A stretch of 64,000 bases of DNA from Fulvivirgaceae bacterium JP3-4 (GTDB taxonomy: Bacteria > Bacteroidota > Bacteroidia > Cytophagales > Cyclobacteriaceae), in assembly GCA_029309925.1 (NCBI GenBank), contig JARKND010000001.1, positions 1,488,001-1,552,000 on the forward strand, given 5' to 3'. The translations under genes were made by a program, and so were the position numbers. Under the pieces are notes generated by a model that saw nothing but the letters and a program-made list of their open reading frames with translations, was not told the DNA's origin and ran no database searches. Below are positions 9,732-17,315 of this stretch, one piece after another. Every line of letters begins with the position of its first letter. The first letter of the stretch is position 1.

Positions 9732-9751
9732 TTGTGTAACGCGATACACAA
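9732..9751. promoter_or_regulatory. Near-perfect 20-bp palindrome between divergent genes (operator candidate)
   Basis: TTGTGTAACGCGATACACAA is symmetrical in nine of ten base pairs. It sits in the 175-base divergent region between the DNA ligase and DUF4142 genes, about 68 bases before the ligase start and 89 before the DUF4142 start. The symmetry and position fit a dimeric regulator site. The regulator is unknown. Confidence 0.4.
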
Positions 9752-9839
9752 TCAAACCAGCACTATCGCGCCAAGTAAGCGGGAAACCATATGGAATGCT
9801 TTTTCATTTATATGAGGAAAAAAACTAAAACCAATTTTT

Positions 9840-10439
9840 ATGAAACGCATTTTCAGAATATTGACAGTTGTATCTCTTGCGTCATTGCTAGCATGTAATG
9901 AAGCAAAGAGAGAGAATGACAGCGATGCCGCGTACGACAACAAGGATAGCAAGGAGCAAGCTGAGGAAGCAAACGATGAAAAGTTTGAAGACAATGATAT
10001 GGAGAACGATGCTGACTTCGTTGCGAACACCGTTGCAAACAATTATGGTGAAATCAAGTTTGCGCAGTTGGCCACACAAAACTCTTCAAACCCTGAAGTA
10101 AAGAAAATGGCTGCTATGCTTGTAACCGATCACACCAAAACGTTGAACGAATTGAAGGCATTGGCGTCCAGCAAGGCGATCACCGTTCCGGTAGAAGAAG
10201 ATGACGAAGCAAGAAGAAAAACAGAGCGCTTTTCTGACGAGGCAGGGAAGGACTTCGACAAGAAGTGGTGCAAGGAAATGATCGACCGTCATGAAGAATC
10301 GATCAACAAATTCGAAAAGCGTATCGACAAGACCGAAGACGCTGAATTGAAAGCCTGGTTGAACAAGACGCTTCCTACACTAAAGAGCCATCGCGATCAG
10401 CTTGAGGCTATGCATGACAGAATGAAGGACAACGCATAG
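9840..10439 (+). CDS. DUF4142 domain lipoprotein
   Basis: 199 residues. A lipoprotein signal with lipobox LLAC (Cys at about residue 19) is followed by an acidic low-complexity linker (about 20-60, rich in Asp, Glu and Asn) and a helical DUF4142 domain (about 60-197). The domain begins with the pattern GEIKFAQLATQNSSNPEVKK and continues with MLVTDHTKTLNEL. DUF4142 proteins are ferritin-like helical bundles of unknown biochemical function, often found among stress genes in soil bacteria. It is predicted to be anchored to a membrane facing the periplasm. It is followed by a clear terminator, so it is probably transcribed alone. Confidence 0.85.
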   Translation: MKRIFRILTVVSLASLLACNEAKRENDSDAAYDNKDSKEQAEEANDEKFEDNDMENDADFVANTVANNYGEIKFAQLATQNSSNPEVKKMAAMLVTDHTKTLNELKALASSKAITVPVEEDDEARRKTERFSDEAGKDFDKKWCKEMIDRHEESINKFEKRIDKTEDAELKAWLNKTLPTLKSHRDQLEAMHDRMKDNA

Positions 10440-10471
10440 GGTAAGCGCATAAAATTAACCAAGAATAAACA

Positions 10472-10501
10472 AGCCTCCTGGACCGGCCAGGGGGCTTTTT
10501 T
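10472..10501 (+). terminator. Rho-independent terminator after DUF4142 gene
   Basis: AGCCTCCTGG and CCAGGGGGCT form a ten-base stem (one G-T wobble) around a five-base loop, followed by a run of six T. It lies 33 bases after the DUF4142 stop codon. Confidence 0.85.
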
Positions 10502-10567
10502 AGTTGTTGTAACATAGCCGGACGTGGGGCCGTAATCCCGTTTTTTACATCAAAAAATATGAGTTTG

Positions 10568-10616
10568 ATGGGTAGTAATTTACCCATAAACGCTTGCTTC
10601 CGGGAGAAAGTCCCGG
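10568..10616 (+). promoter_or_regulatory. Two adjacent hairpins in the leader of the glycosyltransferase-glf operon
   Basis: Hairpin one pairs ATGGGTA (10568-10574) with TACCCAT (10581-10587) around six bases. Hairpin two pairs CCGGGA (10600-10605) with TCCCGG (10611-10616) around GAAAG, and is followed by GGGCG. Both precede the preferred ATG starts of the operon's first gene (10649 or 10670). The in-frame upstream peptide from 10559 shows no family resemblance, so I read this as untranslated leader. I do not recognise a known riboswitch class. Confidence 0.45.
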
Positions 10617-10669
10617 GGGCGATCTGGCATAATAATATCCCTTACAGCATGGCTAATTCTTATCCCAAT

Positions 10670-11830
10670 ATGACAAACACATCTACTACTACAACCCACC
10701 TCGTTTGTTTTTCGCATTTGCGCTGGAACTTCGTGTATCAAAGACCGCAACACTTGCTGAGCCGATTTGCAAAGCAGTTCAAAGTGTTCTTTGTAGAAGA
10801 GCCATTGTTCGATGCTCCGGAAAACACTCTCGAGGTTTCGACTACGCCCGAGAACGTTACAGTAGTGGTGCCGCGCCTCAAGAATGGCATGTCCGAAGAT
10901 GAAGTTGTTTCAACGCAGAAGGAATTGCTGTCTAAATTTTTTATTGACAACAATATCACCAAATATTTCTTCTGGTATTACACACCGATGATGCTCTCGG
11001 TCAGCGACCACTTCAATCCGGTGGTGACTGTTTACGATTGTATGGATGAGCTCGCTGCTTTCAAGTTTGCTCCGCAGGCCTTGAAGGATAAAGAGAACGA
11101 ATTGTTTGCAAAATCTGATATCGTTTTCACCGGTGGTTACAGCTTGTACGAAGCAAAGAAGTCACGTCACCATGACGTGCATCCGTTTCCAAGCAGTATT
11201 GATACAGAGCATTATTTCAAGGCCCGCCACTACACGGTAGATCCGGCAGACCAGGCTTCGATCGGGCATCCACGCATCGGCTACTTCGGTGTAATAGACG
11301 AACGCATCGATCTCAATCTGATTGAAGGTGTTGCCAAGCGCAAGCCGGAATGGCAGATCATTATGATCGGTCCGACCGCAAAGATCAGCCCCGACTCATT
11401 GCCAAAACTTCCCAACATCCACTACCTGGGAATGAAGAGTTATCAGGAATTACCAACTTATATAGCTGGATGGGACATCGCCATGATGCCATTCGCTCAT
11501 AATGAATCAACGCGATATATAAGTCCCACAAAGACACCAGAATATCTGGCAGCCGGAAAACCTGTTATATCGACACCGATCGCAGACGTATTGCGTCAAT
11601 ACGGACGCAATGGATTGGTGAACATTGCAGGCACTCCTGAAGAGTTTGTAAGAGTTGCATCACTTGAGCTTGAGAACAATGACCGTGATGAATGGATGCA
11701 GCACGTCAATGAATTTCTTTCTCAAAACAGCTGGGACAAAACGTTCCAGCGCATGGTGTATCTGATTACAAGAAAATTGCACGATAAAGAAGTGAAACCA
11801 AATACTATAAAAGAGCAAGTGTATGTTTGA
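10670..11830 (+). CDS. Glycosyltransferase family 1/4 (GT-B fold)
   Basis: About 386 residues from the ATG at 10670 (MTNTSTTTTHLVCFSHLRWNF). An ATG at 10649 and one at 10559 are in frame upstream, but the extra residues are not family-like and overlap the leader hairpins. N-terminal features are HLRWNFVYQRPQHLL, typical of GT4-like enzymes in Bacteroidota. The C-terminal nucleotide-sugar-binding half includes GYFGVIDERIDLNLI, IMIGPTAK, IHYLGMKSYQELP and PTKTPEYLAAGKPVISTP, with the E-x7-E-type region. It overlaps glf by eight bases. It probably transfers a sugar, possibly galactofuranose or another hexose, to a cell-surface glycan; the substrate is inferred from the neighbour. Confidence 0.85.
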   Translation: MTNTSTTTTHLVCFSHLRWNFVYQRPQHLLSRFAKQFKVFFVEEPLFDAPENTLEVSTTPENVTVVVPRLKNGMSEDEVVSTQKELLSKFFIDNNITKYFFWYYTPMMLSVSDHFNPVVTVYDCMDELAAFKFAPQALKDKENELFAKSDIVFTGGYSLYEAKKSRHHDVHPFPSSIDTEHYFKARHYTVDPADQASIGHPRIGYFGVIDERIDLNLIEGVAKRKPEWQIIMIGPTAKISPDSLPKLPNIHYLGMKSYQELPTYIAGWDIAMMPFAHNESTRYISPTKTPEYLAAGKPVISTPIADVLRQYGRNGLVNIAGTPEEFVRVASLELENNDRDEWMQHVNEFLSQNSWDKTFQRMVYLITRKLHDKEVKPNTIKEQVYV

Positions 11831-12962
11831 TTATTTGATTGTAGGAGCCGGGTTTGCAGGGAGTGTGTTAGCGGAACGCCTGGCATCTGCAGCAGACCAG
11901 AAAGTATTGTTAGTAGAACAACGTGATCACATAGGAGGAAATGCTTACGATTATTTTAACAAAGACGGGATACTAATCCATAAATACGGGCCACATATTT
12001 TCCATACGAATTCCAAAAAGGTATTCGACTACCTTGGCAAATTCACCGCGTGGCGTCCATATGAGCACCGCGTCCTCGGAAGTGTGGATGGACAACTGGT
12101 GCCGATCCCGATAAACCTGACTACGATAAACAAGTTATATGGCCTGAACCTGAATTGCAGCGAAGTCGAGTCATTCTTCGAGTCTAAGGCAGAAAAGATC
12201 GACCGTGTCAAAACATCTGAGGATGTTGTGGTAAGCAAGGTAGGCCGTGAGTTGTACGAGAAATTCTTTAAGAACTATACACGCAAGCAGTGGGACCTTG
12301 ATCCGTCCGAACTGGACGCTTCAGTCACTGCGCGTGTCCCAACGAGAACGAACAAGGACGACAGATATTTTACGGACACATACCAGGCGATGCCACTCCA
12401 TGGCTACACGCGAATGTTCCGGAAAATGTTGTCTCATCCGAACATCAAGATCATGTTGAATACCGATTACAAGGAAATTATTGACGTGATCCCATACAAA
12501 AACCTGATCTATACCGGACCGATTGATAGTTTTTTCAACTACTGTTACGGACGGCTTCCATATCGCTCTCTCGAATTTAAATTTGAGACGCACGATGCGG
12601 AAACGTTTCAGTCGACCGGAACGATCAATTTTCCAAACGAGCATGCCTATACCCGGATCACTGAGTTCAAGTATCTCACCGGGCAGAAGCACGCGAAGAC
12701 ATCAATCGTGTACGAATACCCGCAGGCCGAAGGCGATCCTTATTATCCGATCCCGCGGCCTGAGAATGCGGAGATTTACAAAAAGTACCAGCAGCTCGCG
12801 AACGCCATGACCAACACGTATTTCACCGGAAGGCTGGCGACATACAAGTATTATAATATGGACCAGGTCGTTGCGCAGTCGCTGTCGCTTTTTGACAAGT
12901 TAATGCAGCGTCAACCTGAAAAACATGTGAATGGACAAAAAGTCTATCAACTTCATTCCTGA
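11823..12962 (+). CDS. glf: UDP-galactopyranose mutase
   Basis: 379 residues, the usual length. It has an N-terminal FAD-binding Rossmann motif GAGFAG (about 8-13), then VEQRDHIGGNAYD and KYGPHIFHTN, which are hallmark Glf segments, and later ARVPTRTNKDDRYF and EYKYLT-like regions (ITEFKYLTGQKH). The enzyme interconverts UDP-galactopyranose and UDP-galactofuranose with reduced FAD in the cytoplasm and supplies UDP-Galf for surface glycans. It overlaps the glycosyltransferase upstream (8 bases) and the GH1-like gene downstream (32 bases), indicating a translationally coupled operon. Confidence 0.95.
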   Translation: MFDYLIVGAGFAGSVLAERLASAADQKVLLVEQRDHIGGNAYDYFNKDGILIHKYGPHIFHTNSKKVFDYLGKFTAWRPYEHRVLGSVDGQLVPIPINLTTINKLYGLNLNCSEVESFFESKAEKIDRVKTSEDVVVSKVGRELYEKFFKNYTRKQWDLDPSELDASVTARVPTRTNKDDRYFTDTYQAMPLHGYTRMFRKMLSHPNIKIMLNTDYKEIIDVIPYKNLIYTGPIDSFFNYCYGRLPYRSLEFKFETHDAETFQSTGTINFPNEHAYTRITEFKYLTGQKHAKTSIVYEYPQAEGDPYYPIPRPENAEIYKKYQQLANAMTNTYFTGRLATYKYYNMDQVVAQSLSLFDKLMQRQPEKHVNGQKVYQLHS

Positions 12963-14295
12963 GATCTGGGGTGGAATTGAGTGTTCATATAACCGCGTTC
13001 AAGGTAAGTACTTTGATCAGCTACAGTATTCCGGACACTATTCCAGAATAGAAGAAGACATCGATGCTTTCTCGAGACTGGGTATCACAACCATGCGATA
13101 TCCAGTCATTTGGGAAAGGCATTGTCCTTCGGTTTCTGGCGCGATCAATTGGTCACTCAGTGAACGCGGATTGAATGCGCTGCGCGACAGAGGTATTGCG
13201 CCCATTGCAGGACTCGTTCATCACGGCAGTGGCCCTAGGTATGCCGACTTTTCTTCTCCAGCTTTCGCTTTGTCCCTACAGGAGTTTGCGGGTAAGGTGG
13301 CTGAGAAATTTCCGTGGATAAATTATTATACACCAGTGAACGAGCCGCTCACAACGGCACGTTTTGCCGGTTTGTATTCGTTGTGGTATCCGCACAACCG
13401 GAATGATCGTGCGTTTGTGAGAATTTTGCTGAATGAACTGAAAGGCGTTGTCTTATCGATGCAGGAGATCAGGAAGATAAACCCGGATGCAAAGCTGGTA
13501 CAAACAGAAGATCTTGCGAAAGTGTACAGCACCCGATTCATGGCTTACCAGGCGGAGTTTGAAAATGCAAGACGATGGCTGACGTTTGATATTCTTTGTG
13601 GCAGACTAAGACCGGGACACCCGCTTTGGAAATATTTCCTGAAGTATTCTCCAACCGAAAAGGATCTTCGTTTCTTTATTGACAACCCGTGTCCTCCGGA
13701 TATTATTGGTCTTGACTACTACGCTACCTCCGAGCGCTTCCTCGATGAGCGACTTGAAAAATATCCCGCGCATACACATGGTCATAACCATAGGCATAAG
13801 TATGCGGACGTTGAGGCAGTGCGCGTGAGACTCACTGAGTCTACAGGAATTCGACCTTTGCTCAGAGAAGTATGGGAGCGTTACAACATACCGATGGTGC
13901 TCACGGAAGTTCACATCAACTGTGACTATGACAACCAGATCAGATGGTTTGGTAAAATCCGGGATGCCTGCATTGACCTGCGAAGAGATGGTGTGGATTT
14001 TCGTGCACTGACGTCATGGGCGATGCTTGGATCTTTTGGATGGAATCGCTTGCTGACTGCAGCGGGCGGTGATTACGAATCAGGCGCGTTCGATGTCAGC
14101 GGAGGTACAGCCCGGCCCACACCGCTTGCAGATTACATCACTGCACTTTCGGCCGATCCTGATTACCGGCCTTCGGTTTTGACTGAAAAGGGTTGGTGGG
14201 AAGAAGAGTCTCGCTTCATTTTTGAAACACATTCTCCGCTTGAGCTTGAGTCATCAGGCGAGCCGGAGTTAAAGGAAGATTGTATTGAACGATAG
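12931..14295 (+). CDS. GH1-like (TIM-barrel) enzyme without signal peptide
   Basis: 454 residues, no signal peptide, so cytoplasmic. The pattern follows glycoside hydrolase family 1: [17 protein letters not shown] near residue 55, the acid/base motif TPVNEP (Glu about 138), [14 protein letters not shown] near 257, and LTEVHI with the candidate nucleophile Glu about 326. The usual TENG motif is replaced by TEVH. The start codon lies inside the 3' end of glf (32-base overlap). In related bacteria I recall similar proteins fused to an RmlD-like sugar-nucleotide reductase; this one ends after the GH1 part. Its real substrate is unknown, and placement in a glf operon suggests nucleotide-sugar or glycan metabolism. 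Confidence 0.75.
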   Translation: MDKKSINFIPEIWGGIECSYNRVQGKYFDQLQYSGHYSRIEEDIDAFSRLGITTMRYPVIWERHCPSVSGAINWSLSERGLNALRDRGIAPIAGLVHHGSGPRYADFSSPAFALSLQEFAGKVAEKFPWINYYTPVNEPLTTARFAGLYSLWYPHNRNDRAFVRILLNELKGVVLSMQEIRKINPDAKLVQTEDLAKVYSTRFMAYQAEFENARRWLTFDILCGRLRPGHPLWKYFLKYSPTEKDLRFFIDNPCPPDIIGLDYYATSERFLDERLEKYPAHTHGHNHRHKYADVEAVRVRLTESTGIRPLLREVWERYNIPMVLTEVHINCDYDNQIRWFGKIRDACIDLRRDGVDFRALTSWAMLGSFGWNRLLTAAGGDYESGAFDVSGGTARPTPLADYITALSADPDYRPSVLTEKGWWEEESRFIFETHSPLELESSGEPELKEDCIER

Positions 14296-14300
14296 AACAT

Positions 14301-15164
14301 ATGCAAAAAGGTGGAAAGAAAAGGCCGTTGCGTAAACCGCAGGCACAACCCCGACCAGGCGCTGAACACAAAATGAATCCTGAGCCCGATCCACGGCCAG
14401 AATATCCTGGCTCAGGAAGACTTAAAGGAAAAATCGCGCTGATCACCGGAGGCGACAGCGGAATCGGCAGAGCAGTGGCTGTTTTGTTTGCGCGAGAAGG
14501 TGCAGACATTTCCATCGCTTATCTCAGTGAAGACCGTGATGCAGAGGAAACGCGTAAGATGGTCGAAGAGCACGGAAGGCAATGTCTTTTGATTCCCGGT
14601 GACCTCAGCAAGGAGAAGAATTGTCAGCGTGCCGTAGAAAAAACCGTGAAGAAGTTCGGTCGCATCGATGTTCTGGTGAACAATGCAGCAGTCCACTATG
14701 AAGCTAAAAGCCTTGAAGAGATAACCACGGAAAATATGCTGAAAACGTTTTCAACAAATTTTTTCTCTTACTTCTGGGTAACGAAAGCTGCATTGGAGAA
14801 CATGAAGGAGGGAAGTTGCATCATCAACACATCTTCAGTAACCGCTTACCGCGGAAGCGGAGGTTTGATCGATTACGCATCTACGAAAGGAGCGATTGTC
14901 AGCTTCACGCGAAGCCTGGCAGCCAACCTGCTGAAACGTAAGATCCGCGTGAACGGTGTAGCGCCCGGACCAATATGGACTCCGTTGATCGCATCGACCT
15001 TCGATCCTAAAAAAGTTTCAGAATTTGGAAGTGATGCTCCCATGGAACGAGCAGGACAGCCGGCAGAAGTCGCGCCAAGTTATTTGTTCCTCGCCTGCGA
15101 AGATTCTTCCTACATCACTGGACAGTTTCTGCATCCGAACGGAGGGGAAATCGTAAACGGATAA
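14301..15164 (+). CDS. SDR family oxidoreductase (general-stress GSP39-like)
   Basis: 287 residues. A basic, proline-rich N-terminal extension (about 1-40) precedes a classical short-chain dehydrogenase: cofactor motif TGGDSGIG (about 50-57), NNAA (about 130), catalytic Ser in NTSSVTAY, and YASTK with catalytic Tyr/Lys. The end [12 protein letters not shown] matches the family. The extended N-terminus resembles the Bacillus general stress protein 39/YhdF and E. coli YghA type, NAD(P)-dependent and of uncertain substrate. It begins five bases after the GH1-like gene and closes the four-gene operon. Confidence 0.88.
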   Translation: MQKGGKKRPLRKPQAQPRPGAEHKMNPEPDPRPEYPGSGRLKGKIALITGGDSGIGRAVAVLFAREGADISIAYLSEDRDAEETRKMVEEHGRQCLLIPGDLSKEKNCQRAVEKTVKKFGRIDVLVNNAAVHYEAKSLEEITTENMLKTFSTNFFSYFWVTKAALENMKEGSCIINTSSVTAYRGSGGLIDYASTKGAIVSFTRSLAANLLKRKIRVNGVAPGPIWTPLIASTFDPKKVSEFGSDAPMERAGQPAEVAPSYLFLACEDSSYITGQFLHPNGGEIVNG

Positions 15165-15167
15165 TTT

Positions 15168-15384
15168 CTCGCGGTTATAGGCGCGCCCTGTGGCAAAATG
15201 GGCAGGCTCGAAATGACGCCTCGCGGTTATAGGCGCGCCCTGTGGCAAAATGGGCAGGCTCGAAATGACGCCTCGCGGTTATAGGCGCGCCCTGTGGCAA
15301 AATGTGCAGGCTCGAAATGACGCCTCGCGGTTAGGCGTGCCCTGTGGCAAATGTGCAGGCTCGAAATGACACCTCGCGGTTATC
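15168..15384. repeat. Tandem repeat, 52-bp unit, four copies plus a partial fifth
   Basis: Units begin CTCGCGGTTATAGG at 15168, 15220, 15272 and 15324, with a truncated copy at 15373. The first three are nearly identical and the fourth has small deletions (period 49). Each early unit contains the palindrome GGCGCGCC, then CTGTGGCAAAATGGGCAGG and CTCGAAATGACGC. It starts three bases after the SDR stop codon. There are no unique spacers, so it is not a CRISPR array. Confidence 0.92.
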
Positions 15385-15552
15385 GAAAGCCTCCGTAGGA
15401 ATTCTCGGGGTGGCACGAAAATTTTTACTGATAAAGTGCAATCTTTTTTCAGCGGGGGTGCTAAAACCTTATATTGAAAGATATATAAAAGCTGAGAATA
15501 TACTCTGTTACATGATCCAGACAATGCTGGCGTATGCAGCTGAAAAAAGAAC

Positions 15553-15584
15553 AAGGGCTCCTCTCAAGGGAGCCTTCTTTTTTT
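15553..15584 (+). terminator. Orphan rho-independent terminator
   Basis: AAGGGCTCC and GGAGCCTT pair around a short loop and are followed by CTTTTTTT. The nearest plus-strand gene ends 390 bases upstream, so this either ends the glf operon transcript after the tandem repeat or ends a small untranslated RNA. An A-rich run on the other side means it could also work in the minus direction. Confidence 0.7.
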
Positions 15585-15793
15585 CGTCATCGTCTTTCTC
15601 GTTGGCGAGCTTTACAAATATGACGATAACGATCAGCGGGCAAAAACTGATTGTAATATCTTCGTAACATGGATAAATTCATTCGACAGAATTCACAATC
15701 GCACATCGGTGTGACACGAACAAAATTTTGGCGGTCGTGTAGAATATATAGCACATGCAAAACGTCATCCACAATAAGCTGTTCATCTTACAC

Positions 15794-15837
15794 TTAGAAG
15801 CAGCCATATGCAGATTGCAGCGTACGGCTGCTTCTAA
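15794..15837. other. Perfect 12-bp inverted repeat
   Basis: TTAGAAGCAGCC pairs perfectly with GGCTGCTTCTAA across a 20-base loop that itself contains TGCAGATTGCA. No T-run follows. It may be a structured RNA, a protein-binding site or the remnant of a small mobile element. Confidence 0.55.
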
Positions 15838-16026
15838 ATTTCTCCATCGCAGGAAAATCTTACACTCAGCATCTCGCTTGTAAATCGAAGTGGAAATGCA
15901 GCACGTATTTTGATGACCTTTGTTTTAGAAATCGGGGAGAAGAAACACCAAATGAATCTCTTCCGGTGCCTCGTAACAGATTGGCAGAGGTATCAACAAA
16001 CTAGCTAACAAATTTCAAACACCACA

Positions 16027-17118
16027 ATGAAATCGAAGAAAGTAAGCACAACGCTCACTCCTGATTTGCGTTGGTCTGAAGAAAAAGCAAATAAATGGTA
16101 TGGTGAAAGGGGCTGGTTGCTCGGATGCAACTATGCACCGTCAACAGCGGTAAACCAACTTGAAATGTGGGAGGCGGATTCATTCGACCCTGCCACAATT
16201 GATCGTGAACTTAGCTGGGCGGCAAGCCTGGGTTTTAATACAATTCGCGTTTTCCTTCATCATCTTCTCTGGGAGCATGATCCACAAGGACTGAAGGAAC
16301 GAATGGAAATATTCCTGCAGATAGCAGATGGCCATCGCATTGGAGTTATGTTCGTTCTTTTTGACAGTGTGTGGAATCCGTTTCCGGAGCCCGGCAAGCG
16401 TGAGTACAAAATCGGAGTACACAACTCCGGCTGGCTGCAGAGTCCGGGGATTGAAATTCTGAAGAACGTTGAACGCCATGACGAGATGGAAGGTTACGTA
16501 AAAGGCGTCATCGGGCACTTTGCGAACGACTCCCGCATTCATGTATGGGACCTTTTCAATGAGCCATGCAATACAAACGGCTCGTCCTACGGAGCACACG
16601 AACCGAAGAACAAAGCGGACCTGAGCTTGCTCTTGCTGGAGAAAACATTTCGCTGGGCACGTGAAGTTAATCCTTCACAACCATTGACCTCCGGAGTATG
16701 GATCGGTGAATGGACAGAAGAAGAAGCAAAAGCCCTTGACCTGTTTATGCTTCACAACTCCGATGTGATCACGTTTCACAATTATGAATCTCCACAGGAG
16801 ATGGAACGAAGGATCACGAAGCTGAAGCGTTTTAATCGCCCGATCCTTTGTACTGAATACATGGCGAGAGGCTTTAACAATACGTTTGAAAGCATCCTGC
16901 CAATTTTCACGAAGCACAACGTGAGTGGTTACAACTGGGGACTGGTTGCGGGCAAAACACAAACAAGTTATCCGTGGGACTCCTGGTCAGTAACGTATGA
17001 CGGAGAACCTTCACTTTGGTTCCATGATATCTTCCGTGTTGACGGAACGCCTTACCGGGAAGACGAAGTCCGCTACCTGATTGAGTTGAAAAACAGCGGC
17101 ACAAGACAGTCGATTTAA
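16027..17118 (+). CDS. GH5-like glycoside hydrolase (TIM barrel), no signal peptide
   Basis: 363 residues. The start GERGWLLGCNYAPSTAVNQLEMW and LGFNTIRVFLHH are typical of cellulase-superfamily (GH5/clan A) enzymes. The acid/base Glu is in VWDLFNEP (about residue 180) and the nucleophile Glu in ILCTEYMAR (about 279). The C-terminus keeps YNWGLVAGKTQT and WFHDIFRVDGTPY. No signal peptide is visible, so a cytoplasmic or non-classical location is likely, which is unusual for a polysaccharide-degrading enzyme. It stands alone between the hairpin region and a terminator. The substrate is not predictable from sequence alone. Confidence 0.82.
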   Translation: MKSKKVSTTLTPDLRWSEEKANKWYGERGWLLGCNYAPSTAVNQLEMWEADSFDPATIDRELSWAASLGFNTIRVFLHHLLWEHDPQGLKERMEIFLQIADGHRIGVMFVLFDSVWNPFPEPGKREYKIGVHNSGWLQSPGIEILKNVERHDEMEGYVKGVIGHFANDSRIHVWDLFNEPCNTNGSSYGAHEPKNKADLSLLLLEKTFRWAREVNPSQPLTSGVWIGEWTEEEAKALDLFMLHNSDVITFHNYESPQEMERRITKLKRFNRPILCTEYMARGFNNTFESILPIFTKHNVSGYNWGLVAGKTQTSYPWDSWSVTYDGEPSLWFHDIFRVDGTPYREDEVRYLIELKNSGTRQSI

Positions 17119-17147
17119 GATTTGGTGTTTATAGGTTTGTTGTTGGA

Positions 17148-17176
17148 AAGCGCCATCCGAAAGGGGGCGCTTTTTT
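17148..17176 (+). terminator. Rho-independent terminator after GH5-like gene
   Basis: AAGCGCC and GGCGCTT form a seven-base stem with an 11-base loop, followed by TTTT. It lies 30 bases after the stop codon. Confidence 0.85.
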
Positions 17177-17269
17177 ACTTGTATGGATTATCAAATTGTC
17201 TTGTTAGTCTGTACTAATTGAGTGCTCACTTCTGCACGAGGTTGCCAGGTGCCGGGGGGCGGAAATCTT

Positions 17270-17311
17270 TTTCTTAGTGCTTCTTAGTGTCCCTAGTGAC
17301 TTCGTGGCTAT
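17270..17311. repeat. Intergenic word repeat, CTTAGTG/CTTCGTGGC family
   Basis: The segment reads TTCTTAGTGC, TTCTTAGTGTCC, CTAGTGAC, TTCGTGGCTA, i.e. repeats of short words found again at 18821-18907, 48814-48872, 54201-54240 and 56479-56535. It lies just downstream of the MFS gene on the minus strand. Confidence 0.6.
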
Positions 17312-17315
17312 TGCA

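Larger units (their letters stand above)
15385..16026. other. Gene-poor intergenic region with two strong hairpins
   Basis: About 640 bases with no credible protein gene; the only open frame is a 107-residue frame running through the tandem repeat and a terminator. It contains a terminator-like hairpin (15553-15584) and a 12-bp-stem hairpin (15794-15837), listed separately. The part from 15845 to 16026 should carry the promoter of the GH5-like gene. I could not identify a confident promoter there. Confidence 0.6.

Noticed and set aside
15168-15384. Tandem 52-bp repeat considered as a CRISPR array
   Set aside because: Units follow each other directly with no unique spacers, and no cas genes are present.
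15344-15667. 107-residue open frame on the plus strand
   Set aside because: It runs through the tandem repeat and the terminator hairpin and has no protein-like features.
9732-16000. Shared TGTAAC motif before DUF4142 (9736), glf operon (10508) and GH5-like gene (15976) as a common sigma-factor site
   Set aside because: The shared core is only GTAAC and no second box at constant spacing could be found; chance cannot be excluded.
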